Positions 48,919 to 59,550 of a stretch of 64,000 bases of DNA are shown piece by piece; position 1 is the first letter of the stretch, and each line of letters opens with the position of its first letter. Both the position numbers and the translations under genes were made by a program. The DNA is from Euptelea pleiosperma. Lineage: Eukaryota > Streptophyta > Magnoliopsida > Ranunculales > Eupteleaceae. The notes beneath the pieces are model-generated. The model searched no databases and had not been told where the DNA came from. It was given only the letters and a program-made list of their open reading frames with translations. Location: NCBI GenBank assembly GCA_035048495.1, contig CM068549.1, forward strand, positions 8,973,822 to 9,037,821, written 5' to 3'.

Positions 48919-50168
48919 TGAAAGTAGGATTTTTTCCGCGTCGTTGGTTACGGAAACCCTAACTTCAACATTATTTGTAAATTTCTCCGAATCGGTTCAC
49001 TTAATCTGCAAAAATGCAGACTTGCACAGTGGCTTGTGTCGGATATCGTTCGCACTCGGGGTTAGTCGGGTTAGTGCATATTTGAACATAAAATGATGGA
49101 ATTTATGCTAGAAAATTATGGAGAGGTGAGACTGGTGATTGTAAGTGATTGAAAACATGATTTTAGAGACAATTTCTAGATTAAGATGCACTGAAAAACT
49201 CCAAAACATAATATTCAAATTGCTTTATTGATTTATCAAATGTGCATACAATCATAAAACATCAGTAAAACCTAATTAGAACGCATGAAAATTAGAGAGA
49301 GAAATGGAGGATTTAGAGAGGAAAAGTAGAGAGAACCTAAGGAAGAGAGAGAAAGTGATAGAGAGAGAAAGAAAATGGCAGAGAGAGAAAGAGAGAATGA
49401 GTTCTAGAGAGAGACTAAAGAGAGAGAATATCCTAGAAATAAAAGCTCACCGTTTGATCTCACCTTGGCATGGGAGGAATGGACGATCTTGATGGAGATG
49501 CGAATGGTGGTGAAGCGGGTTATTGAAGAACATAACTGCAAGACCAGTAAGTGTGCAAGGTCAAGGAGAAGTGGAAAGCCACCATTTTTGTCCGCACGTG
49601 CTGGTGAGTTGCAAGGCTTTTGCGAAGTTGCTGACTTGCAGCAATGATGGTTGACAAGGTGATATCCAGGTGGACACAGGAGAAAGCACGGTGGAGAAAG
49701 TGGAGTGAGAGAGCAATGGTTTGCTGGCTGGTGAACCAGCAGGAGGTGAAAACTCTTCTCGTCATGCTGGCGTTTCAGTGGACAGAGGAGATGTGATCTG
49801 GTGTAGATCTGCAGGTAGTGGAGATGCAGGCTAAGAGAAAGTATGAAATCATAGTGGTAACACACCAGACTGCTGGTGTGAGTTGGCGGTGAAGAAGGAG
49901 GAAGATCTGCCGTTCAAGGAGGGACTGCACCTGTGGAGTCCGATGGGGAAGAGGAGCTGCAAGTGGAGGAAAAGGGAAGTTCGTGTAGCACCGTTTGGAG
50001 AGGGAATGGAGAGAGAGAGAGATAGGGGTGAAACGATGGAGCACCTTGTGCTCACCGTGGAGGCAGCAGGTGGTGGTGGCGATGTTGATGAAGGCAACAT
50101 GCAAGGATGTTGCAGCAACAAGAGAAGGATGGCTTTGGGAGCACTGGGTGAGCAACCCGACCGACTGG
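48919..50168 (-). mobile_element. LTR A: long-class LTR fragment, truncated by LTR B
   Basis: It starts on the plus strand with TGAAAGTAGGATTTTTTCCG directly after TATAG (48914-48918, probable duplication). It then follows the same order of motifs as the solo LTR at 29048. At 50168 it is interrupted by LTR B. The rest, with the AATATCA end, must lie beyond base 64000. A minus-strand GGTGAG donor-like site lies near 49450. Confidence 0.9.
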
Positions 50169-52094
50169 TGATATTCGCTCAAAAGTGCTTATTTTAAGCA
50201 ATTATCCTGTTAGCTTTATTGCATTCTCCCACGTTAAAATACTCTATTTATCTACTTTTCTACGTAAGAGTCTCTTTTGTTGCGTAGAACACACTTTTCT
50301 GGACGAAATGGTATATTTGCATGCATTAAACACATTTTCGAAAGTCTAGACATGAAGTCATTCTGATAGAGTCTCATTACGCGCTTCTTCTATCGCAGGA
50401 AACCCCGATGGGACAATTCTCGAGACTTGCAAGCCCACATCGATCAGGAAAGCCCATTATCAAAGCTTAAAGAGCCCACATGCTATGACTAGAAGATATG
50501 GGCCAAATATGGGCTGAATAAGAGGACCAAAAAGCCGGCCCAAAGAACGAAGAGAGTAGGAGAGCCAATGACCAAGAGACGGACCAAAGCATTTAAAGCC
50601 ACATGAGTCAGCAAAGAATGATGGTCGACTCTACTGGAGAAGCGTGAGGATGGTCACAGTGAAGACCAGGGTTCCAGACCCTCCGCCAGTGCTTTTCTCT
50701 CTATTTTCTGATACTTTCTCTCTCATCTCTCCTTATTCTCTCTCTCTCTTCATCTCTCGGTCCTCGAATCTACTGACCTAACCCCAGAACTCCTGCCCAT
50801 CGGCTCTATCTCATCTCCCTTAGCTTTCTGACCGTTGGATCTTCCATCGGACCGTTGGATCTTCAATCGGACCGTTGGATCTTCAATCGGACCGTTGGAT
50901 CTCTCTAGATCCGTCGATCTACCAATCTGAGTCCCAATCAAGTCACCATCCATCCGATCGCCATCAGACTGTCTGTCACATCATCTTGTGAGACGATGGA
51001 CATCATCAATCCATGAGGGCCAATAGCCGAGCCCATCTTCATCGACCCGCTGTCCGACCAGTTAGTGGACCCCGCGAATTTCAAAAATAATTTTAATTAA
51101 ATGGGGGGTCCACTAATTGGGGAGATTCCCCATAGAAAAGTAGGTTTTTACTTTAAAAAAAAAAAAAAAAAAATATTTTTCGTATTTTTTATTTTCAAAA
51201 AATACCCTATTTCCATTAAAGGAAATAGGGAGCTTTAAAAGGAGAAGGATAGGGGTTCATTCGAACCCTAATCCCCCTCTTTTCTTCTCCTCTCCTTCCC
51301 CTTTACTCTTCCCCTCGTTTTTGGCCCCATCTTCCTCCTCCTTTCTTCTTTCTCATTTTTCCTTCTCTTCATCTTCTTCACCATTCTTCGCCGGAGTTGC
51401 AGGTTTGCAACTCCGGCCGTCCTTCTTCCTTCTTCTCTTCTCTTTCTTCTCTTCCTTCTCTTCGTCCCTCTTCCTCTCTTCCCTTTCTTCTTTCTTCTTC
51501 TCCTTCTCGTCTTCTTCTTCTTCTTCTTCTTTTCTTCTTCTCTTTTTTTTTTTTCTTCGTCCGGCCGGAGTTGCAGAACTCCGGCCATCTCCGCCTTCTT
51601 CTTCTTCCTTTCTTCTTCTCTTTTTTTTCTTCTCTCTTTGCTGCTGCATGACCGCCAGTCTCCAGCTGCACCTCCACTTGCGCCTGCAACCAGCATGCGA
51701 GTTTTTAAACTCCTCCGGCGGACTGGTTCACGTTAACCAGTCCACCTCCACCGCCTGAACCTGCTGCAGCACCGTCTTCCGCCTGCCGCCACTGCATTCA
51801 TCCTTCTCTGGTCGTCTTCTTCTCCTCCTCCTTCTTCTTCTTCTTCTTCTTATCCTTCTTCTCATCTCTTTTATTTTCTTTTTTTGTTTTCTTCATCTTT
51901 TTACTCCCGTTTTATACCGGAGTTGCAGCCTGCAACTCCGGCCGGCAGCGCCCCCCAACCAGTCCAGTCCGCCTCTCTCTCCCGCCGCCGTCTTCATCCT
52001 CTCTCAAGCAATAAAGAAAACCAAAAAAAAAAAAAAGAAAAAAAAAAGAAGAAAGAAAAGAAAAAGAGAAGAAAAGGAAAAAGGAGGAGGTTGT
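50169..52094 (+). mobile_element. LTR B: long-class LTR fragment, truncated by element C
   Basis: It starts TGATATTCGCTCAAAAGTGC at 50169, preceded by ACTGG (50164-50168, probable duplication). It holds the A/B-box-like module (about 50630-50695), four starts of the ACCGTTGGATCTTCAATCGG repeat (50830-50909), an A-tract (51154-51172), the palindrome with one mismatch (51203-51228), and three GAGTTGCAG hairpins (51391-51416, 51565-51584, 51917-51941). It is cut at 52094, where element C begins. The many long frames here are CTT/AAG low-complexity artefacts. Confidence 0.92.
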
Positions 52095-52559
52095 TGATAT
52101 TCGCTCAAAAGTGCTTATTTTAAGCCATTATCCTTATAGCGATGTCGCATTCTCCTCCGTAAAACTTGTCTTTTTGTCGACTTTTCCATATAAGAGTTTC
52201 TTCCATTGCGTAGAATGCATTCTTTAGACGAAAATCGACTATTTACATGAAATATACGCATTTCGGATAGTCTAGTATCAAGGTGTTTTAGTTGAATCTC
52301 ATTACGCGCTTTTTCACTTGTAGGAGACCCTATCGGGCGATTCTCGAGGACTGACGGGCCCACGATCAACCACAGAAGACTTCTATCAAAGCTTAAAGAG
52401 CCAACAGGCTAGGATAAAAAGATAGAAGACATATACGGGCAAAGCTAGAGGATCATAGAGCCGGAACAAGGACTAAGAGAGAGAATAGCTGGAGACCAAG
52501 AGAAGGACTTAGGTGTTAAAGGCCACACCAATTGACATCAAAGGATAAGTTTGACTTAT

Positions 52560-52618
52560 TGGTGGAGTAGACGAGAGAGAATAAAGAAGACCAGGGTTCA
52601 AGACCCTCCAATGCTTTT
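52560..52618 (+). promoter_or_regulatory. tRNA-like A/B-box module in the LTR
   Basis: TGGTGGAGTAG (52560-52570) fits the pol III A box TRGYNNARNNG. GGTTCAAGACC (52595-52605) fits the B box GGTTCRANNCC. TTTT (52615-52618) could terminate. The same module is in the minus-strand LTR (TGGTGGAGCAG, 2338-2348; B box 2303-2313). It occurs with one mismatch per box in the long-class LTRs. The span is too short for a real tRNA, so it is either a tRNA-derived promoter relic or coincidence. Confidence 0.45.
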
Positions 52619-52680
52619 ATTTTTATATTTTTCTCTCACCTCTCACCTCTCTCCTATTTCTCTCTTTATCTATCTATCTT

Positions 52681-52790
52681 GGCCCATGACATAGGCCCAT
52701 GACCTAAGCCCATGACCTAAGCCCATGACCCATGACCCATGCCCATGACCCATGCCCATGCCCGTGACCATGACCCATGCCCATGCCCAT
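52681..52790. repeat. Minisatellite (ATGCCC/ATGACCC units)
   Basis: Reverse-complement counterpart of the array at 2111-2236, with about 18 bp fewer and different unit order (for example two CATGACCTAAGCC units). Confidence 0.9.
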
Positions 52791-52960
52791 TTGCAACAAG
52801 AAGAGAGAATTGGTCTCACTTGACCGATTCTTCTCTCCCCATATCTCTCTATCCTAGTCACTCTCTCTCTCATCTAACTAACCCATTCCCAACCGTTGGA
52901 TCTCTCTAGATCCAACGGTCATCATTTTTACAACAAGCAAAAAAGAAAAAAAAAAAAAAG

Positions 52961-52970
52961 TCTATAAGAG
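52961..52970 (+). promoter_or_regulatory. Probable LTR TATA box (TCTATAAGAG)
   Basis: It lies directly after an A-rich tract and just before CT-rich leader sequence, and is conserved in the inverted LTR. It would place transcription start near 52995 and define the U3/R border. Confidence 0.5.
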
Positions 52971-53227
52971 ATTCATTCTCTCTCCTTCTTGGGTTGGTTC
53001 CCTCCCCCTTCTCTTCCTCTCTTTCTTCCTTCTTTCTCTTCTTCTTCACCCTTCTTCTCCGGCGAGCAACTCCGGCGAGCTCACCATTAACGCCTCCACC
53101 TCGAAGTGCAAAACGTCAAACAGCAATGTCTCATTGCTGCCCATTCCATTCGCCACAATCAAAGGCTACAATCCTCAATCCCATTGAGTTTTATCCAATA
53201 GAAGTTGTACCATCTACCTCTTCAATG

Positions 53228-53661
53228 GTAAGCTTCTCTCTAATTCATCTCTCTAACCTTCCTACCTTCTTTCACTCTCTTCTTTCCCTCTCTACCTTTA
53301 TATGCTTTCTAGGATAATATTTTAATGGCTTTCTAGATTAATTTGGTTTAATGTTATTTCCGTTGTAAAGCATTTGAACAAGCATTGTAAGCATTTGTTT
53401 TTAGTTTAATGAACAAGTTTTAAATTCAAGTTTAAGTTGTTTTCATTTATTTTGTTTTTCATTCTCGTTTCTCTTATGTTTTTTTTTCATTCTAATAGTT
53501 TTAACAATAATCTCAAACATATTTTAAATGAACCTCCACCATTCTCACCCTTCCATTTATTCTAAACATTTTCTGATTATTCTTGTTTCTTATTGTGCTA
53601 ACTAATCCCGAGTGCGGACGATATCCGACACGAGCCACTGTGCAAGTCTGCTTATTTGCAG
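53228..53661 (+). other. Intron-like interval within the LTR
   Basis: A donor ATG|GTAAGC at 53228 and an acceptor TTATTTGCAG ending at 53661 bracket 434 nt with CT-rich then AT-rich, intron-like composition. Equivalent pairs occur at 3632-4124 and 19984-20407 in other LTRs. The donor is also kept in inverted copies. If transcription starts near 52995, this would be a leader intron. Splicing is inferred only. Confidence 0.45.
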
Positions 53662-53749
53662 ATTAAGTGAACCAATTCGGAGAAATTACAAATATTGTTG
53701 AACTTTAGGGTTTCCGTAACCAACGACGCGGATAAACCCGAATTTCAAA

Positions 53750-53763
53750 TGGCGCCGTTGCCG
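53750..53763 (+). promoter_or_regulatory. Primer-binding site (tRNA-Asp)
   Basis: TGGCGCCGTTGCCG, two bases after the LTR, is complementary to the last 14 nt of plant tRNA-Asp(GUC). The match ends where CTCGG follows. Confidence 0.93.
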
Positions 53764-55309
53764 CTCGGTTGACGGGATTGCAAAAAGACGAACAGGAATT
53801 CGAAAAGCTGCTTAATCTTCAAGATCCGATCCAGATCAGAAACTTTCCAGTTTATTTTTCACATTTTTCAACTTATTATTTTAATGCCTCGGACGGCCGA
53901 GTGCAAAGTTGTAATAACTTAGGACTTTATTTTCTCTGCTTTTAAAATAACTGCTAGATAATTAACTAATTAAAAATACCAAAAATATTAGGGTCAGATT
54001 TCAATTCTGCCATTTCTAGTTAGATCACCATTGGTTATTTGATTCAAATTGGAAGATTTCCAACTCCGGGTAATTCAAAAGTAGATATTTCCGAACCCTA
54101 ATTCGGGAATAGCTAAAGTTGAATTTTAAACCCTAATTGGAACTAATTCACAATACCTGCCTTAAATCATTGCGTGTTTCTTGAAACCCCAAAGGCGGTA
54201 TATCTTCCAATTACATACCATAGACCATTGTGGACTAACGTGATTGCGGATTGCGTTTACCAAGTGAGTAGGGAGCGAAAGCTCAAAGAGGTGGAGTCGG
54301 GCCCAAGCCCATTTGGATACCCCTCCCTATCTCACGGAGGAGACCCCGTGCGTAGCCAACGGGTAGGTAAGTTTCTATACCTCGCCTTGAGTGCGATCTT
54401 GCTCATTGTGCAAAATACTGTGCCGATTGTCTATTTGCTTTCGCAAAAATTATCGGAACTGCTTGGTTTGGCCGTAATAAAATACATTAAAGAGCAAACC
54501 CAGCTCTAACTTGAAACTGGTGGGATTTCATCACTCACCTCGTCATTCCAGCTTTTGTGCAACGACAGCCAAGAATTAAAATCAATCAAGAATAGAGCCC
54601 ACTTAGATCGGTGTTCGAGGAAAACTCCACACAAAGCGACCCCTTCAAAGATCAAGTCGATTAAGTCCATGAGTGCGGGTCCCTGTTATCTAACACACCC
54701 ATAGGTCCCTACTACTCAAGTATACCGAGCTCGTAAGTGGCCTCCTTGATTGTCTGTCGGATTAGCTAGTGTCGGATTAGGAACACGAACCAACCCTAGC
54801 TCCTCTTCTGGGAAAACTCATCTTCACGCTTGACAAATCCGGTTAGTCTGGGGCGTACTTAAGTCAGCCGATGTGTCGCACGTCTGTCTAGGCTTCGGAT
54901 TATCTTGCAGTCAAGTTGAGTTAGTACTAGCGGATTTGCTTTGAAGAGTGTAGCCTGGTGAGAACCTACAGAGTGAAAAGTTAGTCCGGCGGGTATTTGA
55001 AGATAAACCAGTGGTCCGCCCACTGTCATAATCTACACTAGCCCTACACTAACAAGATAATTCATAATACTATCCTGATTGTTCAGGTTAAGAATATCTG
55101 TTGATTTGTGTGCATCATCTAGGCTTATTTGGTTTCATACACCTCTTGCCGACTCTAGAGGCTTGCTCTTTCAGCACATGCCCGCTTGGACTAGATCCAA
55201 TCGTAGATTGATTCGATCTGAGAATCATTCTCTTACAGTGGAGTCTTCCACTATTCATCACCCCTCCCCCTTTCCTCCCCACTCTTCCAGAGAAAATACC
55301 TTCATCGTC
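53764..55309 (+). other. Leader of element C between primer site and gag
   Basis: About 1.5 kb without a domain-coding frame apart from the 111-codon ORF at 54174-54509. The first 1.15 kb matches window bases 1-1160 in inverse orientation. A gag-frame extension upstream of 55310 exists, but the first ATG in a good position is at 55310. Confidence 0.7.
54174..54509 (+). CDS. Uncharacterised 111-codon leader ORF of element C
   Basis: Plus-strand counterpart of 400-735. It starts MFLETPKAVYL and ends KYIKEQTQL. The only codon-level differences from the other copy are seven replacements (for example R/L, S/A, H/Y, K/E) and two silent changes. No domain is recognised. I see no evidence that it is translated. 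Confidence 0.25.
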   Translation: MFLETPKAVYLPITYHRPLWTNVIADCVYQVSRERKLKEVESGPSPFGYPSLSHGGDPVRSQRVGKFLYLALSAILLIVQNTVPIVYLLSQKLSELLGLAVIKYIKEQTQL

Positions 55310-56678
55310 ATGGCAGACGAACGTCCCCTCATCGAGACGTATGCGCCGATCTCAGCCAACCCGCCATCATGCATTGTTCTTCCACCTACTGCGGCGGTAC
55401 AATTCGAGATCAGGCCGCAAACTATTCAAATGCTGCCAAATTTTAGAGGTCTCCCCAGAGAAGACCCCTACTCCCATATCAGGGAATTTCAACATGTCAT
55501 CCTGCTCTTTAGAAATCAGAATCTTGATGATGACAATGTTAGACTGAGAGTTTTTCCTTTCTCTCTAAAGGATAGAGCCTCGGACTGGCTTTACTCTCTT
55601 CCTGCGGATTCTATCACAAGTTGGAAAGAACTTGTAGGAAAATTTATGTCCAAATTTTACCCCATAACTCGTACTAATCAAATGAAACAACTCATACAGG
55701 ACTTCCGACAAAAGTCTAGTGAGAAATATTATGAAGCCTGGGAACGATTCCAGGATCATCTGACCAAGTGTCCACATCACAGTATCGACAAAGGCAGTCT
55801 GGTTCACATTTTCTATAAGGGACTTACTGATGAGTCCCGCACTATGGTTGAGTCAATGTGCCAAGGAAAATTCATGCATAATACTCCTACTGAAGCGTAT
55901 AAATTTTTGGGAGAATTAAGTGAAAATTCCCAGCATTGGACGATTGACAATGACTTCAGTCGAAATACTCCGGTCCTGAAAACTAATATGGGAAATGAAG
56001 CAAAGGTTGACCCTGAACTCAAATCCCTCATTCAAGAGTTGACCAAGTCAGTCTCTGCCCTGGCTGTGTCTGTACACAAGCCTGTTCACCATTCTGCCCC
56101 AGTCATGAATATAGGTCAAGAGAACCTCATGGAACCCTGTAATATCTGTTTACAGCCCTCCCACTCTACTGAAAATTGTCCTTTAAATGACGGATGTGCC
56201 CCTCCACTCCAAGAAGAAGTTTGTGTGTTTAATACCTTTAAACCACCTACCCAGAACTCGTATAGCCAAACATACCATCCTGATACGAGAAATCATCCTA
56301 ACTTCTCCTGGAGGCAGCAGTCTGCTCCACAACAAAGACCTGCGCAGAGCACATATCCTCCTGGGTTTAATCAACCCAACAGGCAATACCAACAGGGACA
56401 ATACCAACAAGGACAGTACCAACAGAGTCAGAACCAGACGAGTCAATACCCGTCTAATCAGAATCGATCATTCCAGCAAGGACAATACTCTGGTCAACAG
56501 GCACCTAATCAGAATCCCCAGAATCTGCAGTTAAGTCAAACTGCACCTCAATCCTATAATTATTCTGCCCCTATGAGCTCAAATCGTGAACTTGTTGCTC
56601 AAACTGCTCCTAAACCCGGTCTAGAAGACCTCTTATCACAATTTATTATGCAGCAGACCCAGTCCATGCAGCGCCTAG
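55310..56678 (+). CDS. gag: gag of element C, N-terminal and central part (cut by solo LTR D)
   Basis: Capsid/nucleocapsid precursor. From MADERPLIETYAPISANPPS, the capsid region has the Athila-type blocks FRGLPREDPYSHIREF (about residues 47-62), FPFSLKDRASDWLYSLP, WKELVGKFMSKFYP, YYEAWERFQDHLTKCPHH and KFLGELSENSQHW. A CCHC knuckle CNICLQPSHSTENC lies at about residues 277-290, followed by a Q/N/Y-rich stretch with YQQGQ repeats (about 355-385). The start is chosen at the ATG at 55310 because the upstream extension lacks conserved sequence. The frame is intact up to the CCTAG duplication at 56674-56678, where solo LTR D begins, and resumes without shift at 59551. Confidence 0.92.
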
Positions 56679-59545
56679 TGAAAGTAGGATTTTTCTGAGT
56701 CGTTGGTTACGGAAACCCTAGAATCAACAAGATTTGTAATTTTTATCCGATTATCCTGCAAAATTGACAGATTTGTATAGGGATTCGTGTCGGATGTCGA
56801 TCCGCACTCGGGATTAGTCGGATTAGCGCGAATAAGAACATAAAATGACAGATAATATACAAGAGAAACGTGGAAAGATGAGAATGGCGAGTCGAGATTA
56901 AAAACACATCCAAGAGATCCAGAGAAGACTAAAATCATCAAACTCAAATTGCATTAATTAAACTGTTGCTTACATGAACTAAATGACAGAAATAAATAAA
57001 GCGGTAAATCTATTCTAGAAAGCATGTAAGAAAGCATGTAAAAAGAGATTTTAGAGAGAGAGGAAGAAGGTAGAGAGAGAATTTTCACACCTCGGTCATT
57101 TACCGGCCGACAAGGTAGAGGTGAGAGAAAAACTCACCCTCTTGCATTCACCGAACGGAGTCGGCGGTGCAAAAAGGCGATCAGCCTGGGGAGTGTTGCT
57201 AGAGAGAGTGGATTCCCAAACTCTAGAGAGAGAAAGTAAGGGAAAAAGAGTTTTACCTTGAATCTTACCTCGGATATTTGGCCATGAGATTGGAAATGGA
57301 CTAGAGATGGATCGCAAAGTGGGCCGACCATGTGATAAAGAATTTCGGCCATGTTTGAAGGCCGTGATGGCAATCGTATAAGGTTGAGAGCCTTGTGAGA
57401 GGGTAGCAACAAATCGGGGGAGGCTGGCTGGTGCACTGGGCAGCACGGTGAGGTGTTGTTCGTGATGGTACGAACCCACCCAAGGAAGCAAGCACGTGAT
57501 TGGAGGAAGGACAAACTGGTCCTTGAAGTTCTTGGAAGGAAACCCACGTTCCAGGAGACCACAGGGATGTTGACGGTGGGAGAGCAAGGATTTTCTTTGT
57601 AGAGTTATGAGCAAAAATCATCCCAGCGTTGGATCAGGCCCAAGGAGGATGATTAGGATGGTGCAACGGTGGAACAGCGGGTTACGCCGGTGTTAATGGA
57701 GATCGCCTCAACCCAAGTTGTAGTCAACATTGGAGATCAAGAAGATCTCTTACCTGCTGGAGATTGGACAGTGTTGCTGGCTGCGTGAAGGAGGAGATCG
57801 TGCAAGGAAAAACACGCAACAAGCAAAGGATGGAGGTAAGAGAAACCTCCATCTTCCTCTTCTCTCATCTCCTCTTCTTCTCCCTTTCTTTTTTTTTTAA
57901 TTTATTTTTTTCTTTTTCTTCTCTAGGTGAGTGACGGCTGGGTGAAGGATAAGCCGCCCGGAGTTGCAGACCAGCAACTCCGGTAATGGCTTCCAGACTG
58001 TTGGGGTGTGGAAGATGGAGAGGATGGCAGCGATTGGTGGAGGCGGAGCACCATGGGAAGCTTGCAAAGATGAAGACGGTGGAGTTTGGAAGAGATGCAG
58101 GCTGTGGGAAACGTTGCTGTTCACATGGAAGGGGGCGGAGCCGAGTTCACAGGTGCAGGCGGAGGTGGAGACGGTGGCTGGGAAAAAAACGTGGGACGAG
58201 GCAGCAACAGCAGCAGGGGTGGAGGCACTTGGGACGAGAGAAAATGGTGGCTGGTGGTGTTACGGGGCTACCCTGTTGGAGATGGCAGAGGAGCAGGCGG
58301 AGGGGGGCGCTGACGGCCGGAGTTGGCCGGAGTTGCAGACCTGCAACTCCGGTCAGAGATGGAGAAAACGAAGAAGACGATGGTGGGTTCATGCGGTGTG
58401 GTGGTGCTCCGGCCATGGAAGAGAGAGAAGGAAAGGGGGGAGGAGAGGAGGAGAGGGGTGAAGGAAAATTAGGGTTTGTCCCCCTCCTTCCCCCTTTATA
58501 AAGCTTCCCTATTTCCTTTAATGGAAATAGGGGATTTTTGAAAATAAAAAAATAAATTTTTTTTTTTTTTTTTTTTTTTTTTAAGTAAAATGCTACTTTT
58601 CTATGAGGAATCTCCCCATTTAGTGGACCCCCCATTTTTTAATTAAAATTATTTTGAAATTCACGGGGTTCACTAACTGGTCGGACAGCGGGTCGATGAT
58701 GATGGGCCCGGCTATTGGCCCACATGGACTGATGATGTCCATCCTCTCACAAGATGATGTGACAGACATTCTGATGGCGATCGGATGGATGGTGACTTGA
58801 TTGGGACCCAGATTGGTAGATCGACGGATCTAGAGAGATCCAACGGTCCGATTGAAGATCCAACGGTCCGATGGAAGATCCAACGGTCAGAAAGCTAAGG
58901 GAGATGAGATAGAGCCGAAGGGTAGGAGTTCTGGGGTTAAGTCAGTAGATTCGAGGATCGAGAGATGAAGAGAGAGAGAATAAGAAGAGATGAGATAAAA
59001 AGTATCAAAAAAATGGAAAAAAGCACTGGCGGAGGGTCTGGAACCTTGGTCTTCACTGTGACCATCCTCACGCTTCTCCAGTAGAGTCGACCATCATTCC
59101 TTGCTGACTCATGTGCCTTTAAACGCTTTGGTCCGTCTCTTGGTCATTGGCTCTTCTACTCTCTTCGTTCTTTGGGCCGGCTTTTTGGTCCTCTTATTCA
59201 GCCCATATTTGGCCCATATCTTCTAGTCATAGCATGTGGGCTTGTTAAGCTTTGATAATGGGCTTTCATGATCGATTTGGGCCCACAAGTCTCGAGAACC
59301 GTCCCATCGGGGTTTCCTGCGACAGAAGAAGCGCGTAATGAGACTTTATCAGAACGGCTTAATATTTAGACTTCCGAAAATGTGTTTAATGCATGCAAAT
59401 ATACCATTTCATCCAGAAAAGTGTGTTCTACGCAACAGAAGAGACTCTTACGTAGAAAAGTAGGTAAATAGAGTATTTTACGTAGGAGAATGCAATAACG
59501 CTAAAAGGATAATTGCTTAAAATAAGCACTTTTGAGCGAATATCA
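56679..59545 (-). mobile_element. Solo LTR D, long class (2867 bp), inserted in gag, duplication CCTAG
   Basis: On the plus strand it runs from TGAAAGTAGGATTTTTCTGA to GAGCGAATATCA. Exact CCTAG copies flank it (56674-56678, 59546-59550). Removing the LTR and one copy restores the gag-pol frame. It is antisense to its host element. It contains GAGTTGCAG hairpins (57958-57983, 58327-58352), the palindrome/TATA module (58506-58531 with TTTATAAAGC), an A/T tract (58558-58582) and three ACCGTTGGATCTT repeats (about 58835-58890). It is the youngest insertion of the nest. Confidence 0.97.
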
Positions 59546-59550
59546 CCTAG

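Larger units (their letters stand above)
52095..53747 (+). mobile_element. 5' LTR of element C (short class, 1653 bp)
   Basis: It begins TGATATTCGCTCAAAAGTGC and ends CCCGAATTTCA, followed by AA and the primer site. It is the inverted match of 1161-2813. Its interior differs from the long class: it has a minisatellite at 52681-52790, a 12-bp-arm inverted repeat of ACCGTTGGATCT (52892-52903 / 52908-52919), an A-rich tract and TCTATAAGAG at 52961-52970. The shared parts are the outer roughly 500 bp at the start and roughly 200 bp at the end. Confidence 0.95.

Noticed and set aside
51268..51758. Several overlapping long frames on both strands rich in K/R/E or S/L/F
   Set aside because: They are translations of CTT/AAG microsatellite-like sequence in LTR B.
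54174..54509. Leader ORF as a selected gene
   Set aside because: Seven of nine differences between the two copies are amino-acid changes, so there is no evidence of constraint.
57096..58635. Multiple 100-170 codon frames on both strands
   Set aside because: They fall within solo LTR D and do not persist in the other LTR copies.
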